Part shown: one piece after another, positions 7,483 to 15,669 of the stretch
How the letters are laid out: every line of letters begins with the position of its first letter
How positions within the stretch are numbered: position 1 is the first letter of the stretch
Source: a virus
Strand: one strand, 5' to 3'
IMG/VR virus record: IMGVR_UViG_3300047319_001872
Coordinates: 124,001 to 188,000 of that record
DNA: 64,000 bases
Notes under the pieces: generated by a model
What the model was told of the DNA's origin: nothing
Seen by the model: only the letters and a program-made list of their open reading frames with translations
The model's database searches: none
Made by a program: the position numbers and the translations under genes

Positions 7483-7818
7483 TTAGAAGGAGAAGCTCGC
7501 GAACTTCTTGGAGGTGCTTTCCTTGAGTTCACCGAGCTTACGGTTAAGCACCATCACGGCACCGATCACGACCGTGAAACCCATCACCGCGGCGAAGATG
7601 CGATAGTCGGCGTGCACGAGCGAGATGATCGCCGCGCCCACGATACCGGCATTCAAGATCTCGCTTTCGCCTGCGGTCTTTTGTGCGTGGTGAAACATGG
7701 CGCGCACCCGCTCCACACTGGGGTTCTTCGCAGAACGGGTATGAAAGTTGTACCACACGCCCATGGCGAACGAGATCATGCCGATGATTTGCAAAACGAT
7801 GAAGAGGGTTTCGAACAT
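7483..7818 (-). CDS. Small membrane protein
   Basis: 111 residues; ATG at 7818 follows AAGGAGAACGTC and is preferred over the start at 7905, which lies inside the previous gene. One membrane segment at about 2-22, a basic soluble loop, then two adjacent hydrophobic segments at about 60-95 and a Lys/Ser-rich end. No family recognised. Confidence 0.85.
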   Translation of the reverse strand: MFETLFIVLQIIGMISFAMGVWYNFHTRSAKNPSVERVRAMFHHAQKTAGESEILNAGIVGAAIISLVHADYRIFAAVMGFTVVIGAVMVLNRKLGELKESTSKKFASFSF

Positions 7819-7874
7819 GACGTTCTCCTTTAAGCGAAGTGGAATGAAGGGCGGCTCATAACTGCCCTGATCGT

Positions 7875-8252
7875 TTACTGCGCGAAATCTTCCCCTTTGG
7901 GCCAATGCCAGGCTGGGGGGTCATTCGGTTGATGGTCGACATCGCGCTCCGCAATATCGATCCAGTTCTGAATCGTCACGTAGGAGACGAGACAGCACAC
8001 CAGTGCCAGTCCCAGGAAGATCGCAAGCAGATGCAGCTCGACGTACACGGCGCCCGCGAAGAGCACCGTGAGCAACAGCGTCGTAAGCACCGAAGGACGC
8101 CGCGTCACGTTGTAGTCCTCCAGGTTCTTCTGTGCGCTGGCGCGACGATTGGCGATTTCATCATTCGTCAACTCGTCTTCGGACTTGATCAAGCCCAGCC
8201 ACGTAGCGACACGCACCACCACCTTTTTCAAGGCACGGAAAATATGCTTCAT
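7875..8252 (-). CDS. Two-helix small membrane protein
   Basis: 125 residues, ATG at 8252 behind AAGGAGGGTTATC. Basic N-terminal amphipathic helix, acidic segment SEDELTNDE, then membrane segments at about 54-73 and 74-94, and an acidic tail ending KGEDFAQ. Similar in size to the three tandem genes upstream but without the N-terminal membrane helix. Confidence 0.85.
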   Translation of the reverse strand: MKHIFRALKKVVVRVATWLGLIKSEDELTNDEIANRRASAQKNLEDYNVTRRPSVLTTLLLTVLFAGAVYVELHLLAIFLGLALVCCLVSYVTIQNWIDIAERDVDHQPNDPPAWHWPKGEDFAQ

Positions 8253-8279
8253 GATAACCCTCCTTAGGGTCGAGTGAAA

Positions 8280-8657
8280 TTAGGCAAATGCTGCTTCAGC
8301 CACGAGATCCATCGGCACGTCGTTCTTGCGAGCGATATGCATCGTGATGGATTGCTCGATGGCACGAGCCAGTGCTCCTGCAGCAAAGACGCCGATGGCC
8401 GACGCCGTGAAAGCCCAGCCCGCTGCGAGAACCAGGCCCATCGTCACGTACAGAATCGCTGCCCGCATAAACGCCGGGGAGAACTTACGACCACGCAACT
8501 GCTCGCGATCCATCTTGACATTCGCCGCCGCGATTTCCACCACTTGCTTGTGAATCGGTGCCTTCTTGAACTTATCAAGACCTTCGATCGTGCTCCAGGC
8601 GAGGATCACGGCGAGGATAACGAAGACAACAACGTAATAGACGACGAGTGCAACCAT
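8280..8657 (-). CDS. Three-helix membrane protein, tandem family member 1
   Basis: 125 residues, ATG at 8657 behind GGAG. Layout: N-terminal membrane helix (2-20), about 40 polar residues with a Lys-rich patch (KFKK), a hydrophobic pair (about 66-105), short polar tail. The same layout and length recur in the next two genes upstream (8692-9057 and 9087-9464), which suggests tandem duplication although sequence identity is low. Confidence 0.85.
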   Translation of the reverse strand: MVALVVYYVVVFVILAVILAWSTIEGLDKFKKAPIHKQVVEIAAANVKMDREQLRGRKFSPAFMRAAILYVTMGLVLAAGWAFTASAIGVFAAGALARAIEQSITMHIARKNDVPMDLVAEAAFA

Positions 8658-8691
8658 GATAATCTCCTAGACCGGCGAAAAGGTGAATGAG

Positions 8692-9057
8692 TTAGTACGC
8701 GTACACGCCTGCTTGTTCCAGGGTGTCGTGGTGACGTGCGACACGATGCATCAGCAGCTTCGAGATAAGGTGCGAAGCAGCGTCGCCTGCGTACCAGATG
8801 CACAGGACGGCTGCACCATAGAAGCCAACCAGACCCAGGAACACGCCGAACACAAAGAAGAACGACACGAAACCCAGATCGAAGTCGATCGAACCCGCTA
8901 CCGAGAGACGTTCTTTGGTGCGCTCGATGTCACGGGCTTGATCAGCCGCGTCTTTCTTCAAGAACTTCTTGTAGGCGCCGATCGCGCCGCGCGCTTTGAT
9001 AGCGCCGATGATCAGGATAGCGAGGGCGAGGATAGCCACGAAGAGAGCGACGGACAT
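8692..9057 (-). CDS. Three-helix membrane protein, tandem family member 2
   Basis: 121 residues, ATG at 9057 behind AAGGAACC. N-terminal membrane helix (2-20), Lys-rich stretch YKKFLKKDAAD, then two hydrophobic segments (about 60-98) and a His-rich amphipathic tail. See the neighbouring genes for the shared layout. Confidence 0.85.
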   Translation of the reverse strand: MSVALFVAILALAILIIGAIKARGAIGAYKKFLKKDAADQARDIERTKERLSVAGSIDFDLGFVSFFFVFGVFLGLVGFYGAAVLCIWYAGDAASHLISKLLMHRVARHHDTLEQAGVYAY

Positions 9058-9086
9058 GAGAGGTTCCTTGTAATCAGTAATGGGGG

Positions 9087-9464
9087 TTATGCGGGCGTAA
9101 CGTTCAAGCCACGACCTGTTTGCCAGAAGCGGACCAGGTAGATGTCCTTAAGTTGTTCCAGGAAATCCGCGAAGCAGCAGGCAAAGCACAGCGTGAAGAA
9201 GAGCGAAGTGAGCGACAGACCAGCCATCGCACACACCAAGGCGAGCGCCGCAGCGATCATGAAGTAGCTCGCATCAGGCAGCGGATCGTTGTCGATCTGT
9301 ACCGACAGGCCCTTCGCAGCCAGGCGCACTTTCTTGATCTCGATGTACGACGCGCAGAATTCCTGCGTTTGTACGGTCAGCAGTTTCTTGGCTTCTTCCA
9401 TGTTGATCGCGAAGAGCACGAGCAGCAACGCTGCGATCACAAACAAAGCGAACAGGATGATCAT
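9087..9464 (-). CDS. Three-helix membrane protein, tandem family member 3
   Basis: 125 residues, ATG at 9464 behind AAGGAGCATCACC. N-terminal membrane helix (1-20), polar region with EEAKKLL, hydrophobic pair at about 68-103 with a Cys-rich stretch (CFACCFADF), then a short tail. First gene after the promoter motif at 9522. Confidence 0.85.
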   Translation of the reverse strand: MIILFALFVIAALLLVLFAINMEEAKKLLTVQTQEFCASYIEIKKVRLAAKGLSVQIDNDPLPDASYFMIAAALALVCAMAGLSLTSLFFTLCFACCFADFLEQLKDIYLVRFWQTGRGLNVTPA

Positions 9465-9521
9465 GGTGATGCTCCTTAACAGGTGTTGGGGTAGAAGCTA
9501 TTTGCTTCAGTTCAAGTCGGT

Positions 9522-9527
9522 TATATA
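9522..9527 (-). promoter_or_regulatory. Putative phage promoter CCTATATAAC
   Basis: Minus strand reads TTTCAAACCTATATAACC, 58 bp upstream of the start at 9464 and downstream of the terminator at 9581-9602. One of nine copies; no consistent -35 box at normal spacing. Confidence 0.6.
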
Positions 9528-9580
9528 GGTTTGAAATCTTTTTCAATCCACTTTTCAAGTGGGTTCAAAGAGAGTCCAAG

Positions 9581-9602
9581 CCAGGGAGCCGAAGCCCCCT
9601 GG
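9581..9602 (-). terminator. Terminator hairpin
   Basis: CCAGGG/CCCTGG stem with a GCTTCGG-type loop, immediately after the stop of 9611-9964. No TATGCCG tail; CTTGGACTCT follows. Confidence 0.6.
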
Positions 9603-9610
9603 TAACTAAC

Positions 9611-9964
9611 TTACATCCACTGGCACAGCGGATGCAGCTGCTTCGGACGGTAGTTGCGCGCCGGGTTCACGCGCATCAGCAACGTACGCGTCACACAGGC
9701 CACTGCGCCCAGGAAGGTGAATACCGCCGCAGCCTTCCAGCCGAAGTGGAACAGCATAGCGGCCACCGCCAGGTAAGCAATCGGCGTCCCGATGTCTTGC
9801 CACAACTCCAGCATGCGGCGTGTCGGTGCGACGAACATCACACGACGGCACCAGTCGGTAGCCGGATGATTGATCGGTCCGAGTGCTCCCACCAGCATCA
9901 CGACGGTGTGGAATGCAAAACTGTATGCCATCACTCCCGTCACGATCATTTCGAATGTGCTCAT
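9611..9964 (-). CDS. Three-helix membrane protein
   Basis: 117 residues, ATG at 9964 behind AGGAGTTACAA. Hydrophobic segments at about 8-30, 62-79 and 80-98, with a soluble loop containing DWCRRVMF and a basic end. It forms a single-gene unit: promoter motif at 10029 and hairpin at 9581. Function unknown. Confidence 0.85.
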   Translation of the reverse strand: MSTFEMIVTGVMAYSFAFHTVVMLVGALGPINHPATDWCRRVMFVAPTRRMLELWQDIGTPIAYLAVAAMLFHFGWKAAAVFTFLGAVACVTRTLLMRVNPARNYRPKQLHPLCQWM

Positions 9965-10028
9965 TTGTAACTCCTAGTTTGATTTAGTAGAGGGTTTGAG
10001 TTCGATACTGGTTTGAACTCAGCCGGGG

Positions 10029-10034
10029 AATATA
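10029..10034 (-). promoter_or_regulatory. Putative phage promoter (CATATATTCCCC variant)
   Basis: Minus strand reads AATTCAAACATATATTCCCC, 65 bp upstream of the start at 9964 and downstream of the terminator at 10074. Confidence 0.5.
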
Positions 10035-10073
10035 TGTTTGAATTTTATTTGAATTTGCTCAAAAAAGAATCGA

Positions 10074-10102
10074 CGTCATAAAGGCGAGCCCGAAGGCCCG
10101 CC
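10074..10102 (-). terminator. Terminator hairpin with TTTATGACG tail
   Basis: Minus-strand GGCGGGCC-TTCG-GGCTCGCC followed by TTTATGACGTC. A clear example of the family; ends the unit that contains 10110-10466. Confidence 0.85.
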
Positions 10103-10109
10103 TCTAGGT

Positions 10110-10466
10110 CTATAGGTGATGGTTTGAAGTGAGGCGACGAATCTCCTCACTCTGATGCTCAATCACTTCAGGAGGTACATCAGCCTCAGGCGGATAGACA
10201 ATGTAGTTGCCATCACTCGGCTCCTCCACGTCAACACGCTTGCCGCTCTTGCGATCACGACACTCGCCCTTCTGGCAGTGCACCAGTTGGCCACCCAGTT
10301 CCTCCACATCCGACAGTACCGTCTCCACACTGTCGTACTGGTGTGTTGCCGCGTACTTTAACTGGGCGTACCGGTGATACTTCGTCGCCAACAACGTTAT
10401 CGCCACCAATACGACTACGAGAGCGATAATGACTTTCTTGGACCTTTTGGTCTCTCTAACTGGCAT
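10110..10466 (-). CDS. Membrane-anchored protein with acidic extracytoplasmic domain
   Basis: 118 residues, ATG at 10466 behind CAGGAAGATC. A basic N-terminus (about 1-11), one membrane helix (12-28) and a 90-residue acidic domain with two Cys close together (HCQKGEC). The topology suggests a periplasm-facing domain. Family not recognised. Confidence 0.85.
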   Translation of the reverse strand: MPVRETKRSKKVIIALVVVLVAITLLATKYHRYAQLKYAATHQYDSVETVLSDVEELGGQLVHCQKGECRDRKSGKRVDVEEPSDGNYIVYPPEADVPPEVIEHQSEEIRRLTSNHHL

Positions 10467-10487
10467 GATCTTCCTGAGGTAAGCCGG

Positions 10488-10832
10488 TTAATCTTTCAGA
10501 CTGTCGAGGTACGCACCATCAATACAACCTTCCGGGTCCAGTGTGATAAGAAAGGTTGAAAAGTGGTGTACCGTAAAACGCCGCTGAGTGGGAGGCGCGC
10601 TGACTTGTCGCACTCGAACGATGCGACGATTCTCTTTACCGGTGTAAACGAGCTCGAACGCGATGTCAAAGTGAAGTTCTCCGCGCGGAGAGAATTCCCG
10701 CGCTTTGGACTGACCGACCCACACATGGCTTAACACTTTGTGGAACGTTGCACTATTGACACAGTTACGACGCATGTACTCCAGCCCGCGACGCTCGTCA
10801 ATCTCCTCATTCACGTACATCATCAGGCTCAT
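10488..10832 (-). CDS. Hypothetical protein
   Basis: 114 residues, ATG at 10832 behind AGGAGAGAGCG. Soluble, beta-rich middle part (LHFDIAFELVYTG, RFTVHHFSTFLITL). No recognised family. Confidence 0.8.
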   Translation of the reverse strand: MSLMMYVNEEIDERRGLEYMRRNCVNSATFHKVLSHVWVGQSKAREFSPRGELHFDIAFELVYTGKENRRIVRVRQVSAPPTQRRFTVHHFSTFLITLDPEGCIDGAYLDSLKD

Positions 10833-10841
10833 CGCTCTCTC

Positions 10842-11207
10842 CTAAGCGTAGTGCGTCTCCCAGACTGGATTGCGCAGCCGAATGGTCTCGATGACTTCCT
10901 GCTTGTCATTGAGAATCTGCACTTTGATGACGTCTTCCATGTCCACCAGCATGCCTTCAGCCTGGTCGTCCCATTCCTTACCAAAGAGTCGGATCAGAAA
11001 GAGCGTGCTGGCATCGAAGTCAAAGACCTTCTTCGGAATCACGAGCTTCCCGATTTCCTCGACGACATTATGGGCATGCCAGAGTGTCGCAAATGGCACA
11101 GCATCCTCAACCTTCTCTACCAGCGTCCACAGGTAAGGCTGATTCAGATCCGCCAGTCCCAGAAAGACACGCGCTTGTTGCCACCGTTTAAAACGCAACA
11201 CATACAT
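10842..11207 (-). CDS. Hypothetical protein
   Basis: 121 residues. ATG at 11207 is chosen for the AAGGAG seven bases upstream; the frame extends to 11294 but overlaps the previous gene. Soluble and acidic, with FGKEWDDQ and VDMEDVIKVQI segments. Ten bases separate it from the next gene; co-transcribed. Confidence 0.85.
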   Translation of the reverse strand: MYVLRFKRWQQARVFLGLADLNQPYLWTLVEKVEDAVPFATLWHAHNVVEEIGKLVIPKKVFDFDASTLFLIRLFGKEWDDQAEGMLVDMEDVIKVQILNDKQEVIETIRLRNPVWETHYA

Positions 11208-11218
11208 CACGACTCTCC

Positions 11219-11722
11219 TTACGCCGCTACCGGCACTTTGAGCGTACGCAAGAACCGCTCCATGTCTTCCATCGGCTCCGCCATGTTGCCCCACTGCACC
11301 GGTGCGATGTCGCCATAGGTGGTCTTGAGAAACAACTCGACCGCCTTCTTGCTCATGTCGCTCTTGGCGCGCAAGAACCAGTACGCCGTGAGTAGCGACA
11401 TCTCCTTGATTTCGCCGTGTTTCAGGAACAGCACCCGACTCGGTTCGGGTGTGTGCACCGAGACGGTTTCGGCGAAGATGATTGGCGCGAAGAGCAAGCC
11501 CGTGACCTGGTAGCGGTTGTTCAAGAATTCCATCTTCTCCTGAATGGAGACGGCAAAACGACGCTCCATGTCAAAGAGGATAAAGCTCGGTCCCAACGGC
11601 GTACGCGAGAGGATCGGTGGCATGGCCGATTCCACGAAGAGGTCACCCCCGATGTGGCGCAACTGCAAGTCGGTGAGCAACCGATGCATGGTCGTGATGA
11701 TTTGTGCGTTTTGAATGTTCAT
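11219..11722 (-). CDS. Hypothetical protein
   Basis: 167 residues starting at ATG 11722, two bases after the stop of the gene upstream; ribosome site weak, so coupling is likely. Begins with a predicted helix, then a beta-rich centre; no recognised domain or membrane segment. Confidence 0.8.
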   Translation of the reverse strand: MNIQNAQIITTMHRLLTDLQLRHIGGDLFVESAMPPILSRTPLGPSFILFDMERRFAVSIQEKMEFLNNRYQVTGLLFAPIIFAETVSVHTPEPSRVLFLKHGEIKEMSLLTAYWFLRAKSDMSKKAVELFLKTTYGDIAPVQWGNMAEPMEDMERFLRTLKVPVAA

Positions 11723-11724
11723 TG

Positions 11725-12186
11725 CTAGATGTCAAACAACTGATGGTGGAAGGTCTTGTAGTGCTGACCATGAAACTGAAGGTCCAGTATCTTACTCTCT
11801 TCGTAAAGCTGATTAATCTTCTCGAGGAACTGCTCGTCGGTATCCATCCAGCTCAACACCTTGAATACATCCACAAGCCACTGGGCGAGCTGCTGTGACC
11901 GGCGAATCCCCACCGGCAGGAGCTGCGCATGCCAGCACTGCGTATCACCCGGCACGACGCGATTGGCGGTGATTGTCAACGTGAATGGCGCGTTCGGTCC
12001 TTCCTGGCCCAGCAGCACCATCCCGCCAGTCTCCGGCGAGATGAGGGTCAGGACCTTCTCGCGATCGTAGCGCGAATGCATGTAGTCCAGCGAATACTTC
12101 ATATCCTGATCCTGCTCGCCCGCAGCGATCATGTTACGAACCAAGATATTACCGAATTGAATCAGACTGGACTGGCGGATCTGCAT
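11725..12186 (-). CDS. Hypothetical protein
   Basis: 153 residues, ATG at 12186 behind CCAGGAGAGTACAGC. Soluble; a helix-rich C-terminus contains LSWMDTDEQFLEKINQLYEESK. First gene after the terminator at 12263. Function unknown. Confidence 0.8.
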   Translation of the reverse strand: MQIRQSSLIQFGNILVRNMIAAGEQDQDMKYSLDYMHSRYDREKVLTLISPETGGMVLLGQEGPNAPFTLTITANRVVPGDTQCWHAQLLPVGIRRSQQLAQWLVDVFKVLSWMDTDEQFLEKINQLYEESKILDLQFHGQHYKTFHHQLFDI

Positions 12187-12262
12187 GCTGTACTCTCCTG
12201 GTTAAAGTGGGTCATGCCCCTTATTTCAATTGATGGGTCTGTGGCGTCAAAAACACTTAGTC

Positions 12263-12290
12263 AGCATAAAGACGGGACCGAAGTCCCGTC
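12263..12290 (-). terminator. Terminator hairpin
   Basis: Minus-strand GACGGGAC-TTCG-GTCCCGTC followed by TTTATGCTGA. Ends the unit containing 12294-12869. Confidence 0.85.
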
Positions 12291-12293
12291 AGG

Positions 12294-12869
12294 CTAGGCC
12301 GTTTCGCTCTGTTGTGCGGTCCGATAAATTTCCATCCCCCGAATAAGCCCCGCTGCAGTGAGGTCCAGGTTCAGGCGCGCGCAGGCGCGATGCTCACGGG
12401 TCACCCGCTGACCTGCCGGAAAGTCAAAGAGCACCACAAAGACGCGATCGAAGATGTCGCGCCCTACCCGCCAGGCGGCGTTGCGCGCTCGCAGATTCGC
12501 CATGCCTTCAAACTGTACCTCCCCCATCTCGTCCATCTTACGGGCGAGCTTCAGTTGCGTCGCCTCGTTCTTACAGAAAGGCCCTAAGAGATTCAAAATC
12601 TCCTGGTACGAAAGGGTTTCGCCTTGCACTGAGCGCAGGTCGTACACGCCGCCTGTTTTGCTGGCTTTGATCCGAGTCGGGCAAAAGCCTTCCTTCAGAT
12701 AACTGCACAGCTCGCGGTAGAGCTTTACGCCGTAGTATTCACGAGTGATCTGGTCGCGATACTGGCGATGGGTGTATTGATCCTTGCCGATTTCCTTGGC
12801 ACGCAGCTTAGCAGCGCGCACAATCCAGGATTTAATCTTCTCGGCTTCTTCTTGCGTTACTGCAATCAT
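12294..12869 (-). CDS. Hypothetical protein
   Basis: 191 residues from ATG 12869; the upstream ATG at 12896 has no ribosome site. Basic helical N-terminus (about 5-60), a central region starting TGGVYDLRSVQGE, and a C-terminal half with FDRVFVVLFDFPAGQ. No family recognised. Flanked by terminators on both sides, so it is a single-gene unit. Confidence 0.8.
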   Translation of the reverse strand: MIAVTQEEAEKIKSWIVRAAKLRAKEIGKDQYTHRQYRDQITREYYGVKLYRELCSYLKEGFCPTRIKASKTGGVYDLRSVQGETLSYQEILNLLGPFCKNEATQLKLARKMDEMGEVQFEGMANLRARNAAWRVGRDIFDRVFVVLFDFPAGQRVTREHRACARLNLDLTAAGLIRGMEIYRTAQQSETA

Positions 12870-12925
12870 GCTACCTGCTCCGAAATTTTTTGCCATCTCA
12901 TAAGTGCTGAGGGTAAAAAATTGAC

Positions 12926-12956
12926 GGGCATAAGAGAGGACCCGAAGGCCCTCTCT
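12926..12956 (-). terminator. Terminator hairpin with TTATGCCCG tail
   Basis: Minus-strand AGAGAGGGCC-TTCG-GGTCCTCTCT followed by TATGCCCG. Ends the unit containing 12960-13385. Confidence 0.85.
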
Positions 12957-12959
12957 CAG

Positions 12960-13385
12960 TTACTCGTAGGGTACCGACGGCGCGGGATTCACAATCCCCA
13001 CACTGCCAAAGGTCCAGCGGGAAAACAGATGCACGCCAAAATCCGTAATCATGCCGGTCGTCGGATCGAGCTTGTACGACATCCGTGCATAGCGCGGTTG
13101 CTTAAGCGCAGTAGCGTCCAGCGCGACCGCCGAGGCGATCACTGCGAGATCCAGCGACGGATCGCTCGTGTAGTACATGACGAACTGCTCGGGTGTCAAG
13201 ACCTGGTTGTGCTCAGCAAACTTACGCTGGGCAAACGAGATGAACCGGTAATAACTGTCCCGCGCCTGCCAGCCCGCCAGCGTGGTCTGATCCGAGTACA
13301 TAATCAGATCGTTCCAGAAGGTTGCTGCATCCGTTGCCACTAAGGAGCCGTCACGCGGCACCTTACTCCAAAAACCTGCTGCCAT
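12960..13385 (-). CDS. Hypothetical protein
   Basis: 141 residues, ATG at 13385 behind AAAAGGAGCCCGAAC. Aromatic-rich soluble protein (FWNDLIMYSD, YYRFISFAQ, YYTSDPSLD), no known family. Its neighbours upstream include a LemA-like gene, but no functional link can be shown. Confidence 0.8.
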   Translation of the reverse strand: MAAGFWSKVPRDGSLVATDAATFWNDLIMYSDQTTLAGWQARDSYYRFISFAQRKFAEHNQVLTPEQFVMYYTSDPSLDLAVIASAVALDATALKQPRYARMSYKLDPTTGMITDFGVHLFSRWTFGSVGIVNPAPSVPYE

Positions 13386-13427
13386 GTTCGGGCTCCTTTT
13401 TTCCTCACACAGGATGAGGCGAGGCTC

Positions 13428-13946
13428 TTAGGGCTGGATGTCGCCGTCTTCAGGGACTTCAGGCAGCGGGGTGGTGGCGTAGGACTTCACCCGCTCCGGA
13501 TCAAGCGTATTCGGCTCTGGCAACACCAGTTCCGGGACTTTCAGGCCGTAGGCCGGATACAACAGCTCGATGCCTTGACGATCGGTCTTGATGTGGCCGG
13601 TCTGCTCGAGGAAGCGTTTGACTAGCTCGAACGAGACGTTCGCAATGCGCTTCATGTCCACGGTCCATTCCTGCGACCACTTGGCTTCCCCCTTGAGCAT
13701 CATGACCACCATCAGCACGATGCCTGTGGGGACACCCTGCTTAGCGACAGCAAACGCATGCAACTCACGACCTTCCTCCGGCAGCTTGCACGAGAGTGTT
13801 TCGATCGGCTTGCCATCCCACTGCAGTGCACCGTGCGTGAAATAGAGGCCGCAGTCGGGCAGCTCGCGCCGCTCAATGTCCAGCAAAAGCCGCATGAAGA
13901 ATTGCTTCTCCAGCGGCGTTTCCATGCCACAGTTTCTGATACGCAC
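13428..13946 (-). CDS. Hypothetical protein
   Basis: 172 residues, GTG at 13946 behind GGAGAG. Contains a hydrophobic stretch GIVLMVVMML at about residue 75, too short for a confident membrane segment, and a Pro-rich acidic C-terminus. Function unknown. Confidence 0.75.
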   Translation of the reverse strand: MRIRNCGMETPLEKQFFMRLLLDIERRELPDCGLYFTHGALQWDGKPIETLSCKLPEEGRELHAFAVAKQGVPTGIVLMVVMMLKGEAKWSQEWTVDMKRIANVSFELVKRFLEQTGHIKTDRQGIELLYPAYGLKVPELVLPEPNTLDPERVKSYATTPLPEVPEDGDIQP

Positions 13947-13961
13947 TACTTCTCTCCTAGG

Positions 13962-14558
13962 TTATTGCGACGCCGGACGCAGGTTCACTGCATGCGACTT
14001 GCCAGTAGCGAATTGCTTCGAGACGTCTCCGTCCACCAGCGGCTTGTACTTGTCCAGGTCCAGATGCGGGTAGCCCACGATGTGCAGCGCCGCCCCACCA
14101 GGAAATGAGCCGAGCGCCGTCTTGTAGGAGCGGGTGGCATCAATCAACGCGGTCTGGTTGTTCTGGAATTCATCCCGTCCGGCCTGAATGATTTCCTGGA
14201 GCTTACGATAGACAGTCGAATCGATCTGCGGGTTCTGCTCGTGAATCGCCTGGAACACCGCTTTCGCGCCGTCCGTCCCATAGCGGTTTTGCAACGCCGC
14301 CGTGATCACTTCCTTGATGTCGGACTTCTGCATGTCGGTCACCTGAGCGGCTTCCTGCACCTTCTGCGTGTAGTTCGACAGGATGTTTTGGTTGTTCTGG
14401 TAGACCGCGTCGATGTGTTGCTCGAAGCGATTGCCCGAGTTGTACGCCCCGACCAGGGCGCCACCGACCACCATGACCGCCAAAATGATGAGCCCGAGCA
14501 CAGTCAGCAGAGCAAAGACGAGTGTCTTGTTGGTGCCGTTGGTTTGTGTGGTTGCCAT
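13962..14558 (-). CDS. LemA-like membrane-anchored protein
   Basis: 198 residues, ATG at 14558 behind AAGGAAGT. Layout fits the LemA family: one N-terminal membrane helix (about 12-36), then a long helical domain starting GAYNSGNRFEQHIDAVYQNN, and a late Y-x-x-A-L-x-x-FPGG motif as in LemA proteins. LemA proteins are about 190 residues, anchored in the inner membrane with a periplasmic helical bundle, role poorly defined; bacterial genes often sit beside TPM-domain genes. The next gene looks TPM-like, which strengthens the call. Confidence 0.7.
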   Translation of the reverse strand: MATTQTNGTNKTLVFALLTVLGLIILAVMVVGGALVGAYNSGNRFEQHIDAVYQNNQNILSNYTQKVQEAAQVTDMQKSDIKEVITAALQNRYGTDGAKAVFQAIHEQNPQIDSTVYRKLQEIIQAGRDEFQNNQTALIDATRSYKTALGSFPGGAALHIVGYPHLDLDKYKPLVDGDVSKQFATGKSHAVNLRPASQ

Positions 14559-14575
14559 GTTCTTTTACTTCCTTT

Positions 14576-15658
14576 TTAGTAGCGATAGCGCCGACGGCGC
14601 GGTTTATGAAGAAAGAGGATGATGCCCGCGGCAGTAGCGGCCAGTGAGAGCAACGCAATGATGACACAAGCCGACATCGAGGGGGTCGACTCCCAGGCGA
14701 GGTAGTTGAAGTCCTTCATGTGCTTGCGGTGGAAGTCGCGGTTGACCCAGCCGCCGATTAACGTCGTCGTATCGACAGGGTCAAGCGTGCCCTGGTCTTG
14801 GAGCGCGTCAGCCAACTGAATCTTGAAGGCTTCGTTATCCGTCCAACTAAAGACACGGGCCCAATCGATTTTCGGATAGTGACTCGTCCCGATGACCGCG
14901 ACCACGTCGTTTTTCTTGCCGCCCAGCCAAGCCGCTCGAAGAGCATTGGCAAAATTAGGATCTTGAACAGTCGTAAGCACAATGATGACATTGACTTGTT
15001 TCCTCGGCCCGAGGGGACGCAGCATCAGTGATAACTGCTGGTTCCAGGCATTGTGTTTGAGCTCATCCATGGGTACATTGCCGACCAACAAGACCCGATT
15101 GATCTTGTAGTAGTCGTAGATGTTATCCGGATAGGACGGAATCACTGACTGGTAGCGAGCAATCAGGGTCTTCTGTTCTCGCGTATTAAAGAGCGAATCC
15201 TTCGCCCCCATTACGTAGTTCACGAAGTAGTGATCCTGCGAGACAGGATCGCCCGAGTGCGCCTCAGTAAAACGCGGCGGCTCATCGATACCTTGCTGAT
15301 CCACGCGCCGGATCTTGATGTCCTTACCGGCGGTGTTCTCGAGCTTCCAGTCCACATCGTAAGTGTGCTCGTAACAAGTCTGGCAGCTTTGTCGCCCGTC
15401 CTTATCTGTCGTACAGTTACAGGAATAGCTGTGCTGGCACGACACTTCTTCGCGCACCTTCTTGGTGATCTCCCCGTTCCAGATCTCGGTGTCGACCCGA
15501 TTGTGAAAGAGCACGCTACCGTAACCGATCACCACCACCAGCGGACCCAGTACGGCCAGTGCAATCAAGGCATTGCGTTCAAACTTCTTGCGATGCCAGA
15601 AAAGTGCACCGGCGGTGAACCCACCACTGAGGGCGAGCAGATAGAGAAGAGATTCCAT
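14576..15658 (-). CDS. Membrane protein with TPM-like domain
   Basis: 360 residues; ATG at 15658 follows AAGAAAGAAA and avoids overlap with the gene upstream. Two N-terminal hydrophobic segments (about 4-18 and 28-48), a Cys-rich region (six Cys within about 25 residues starting SCQHSYSCNC), a domain around 170-290 with VNVIIVLTTVQDPNFANAL and a W..GGKKNDVVAVIG stretch that resembles TPM/TLP18.3 domains, and a C-terminal membrane helix (about 335-352) ending in a basic RRRRYRY. The TPM match is by eye. It lies between a LemA-like gene and a membrane-protein gene. Confidence 0.6.
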   Translation of the reverse strand: MESLLYLLALSGGFTAGALFWHRKKFERNALIALAVLGPLVVVIGYGSVLFHNRVDTEIWNGEITKKVREEVSCQHSYSCNCTTDKDGRQSCQTCYEHTYDVDWKLENTAGKDIKIRRVDQQGIDEPPRFTEAHSGDPVSQDHYFVNYVMGAKDSLFNTREQKTLIARYQSVIPSYPDNIYDYYKINRVLLVGNVPMDELKHNAWNQQLSLMLRPLGPRKQVNVIIVLTTVQDPNFANALRAAWLGGKKNDVVAVIGTSHYPKIDWARVFSWTDNEAFKIQLADALQDQGTLDPVDTTTLIGGWVNRDFHRKHMKDFNYLAWESTPSMSACVIIALLSLAATAAGIILFLHKPRRRRYRY

Positions 15659-15669
15659 TTTCTTTCTTA

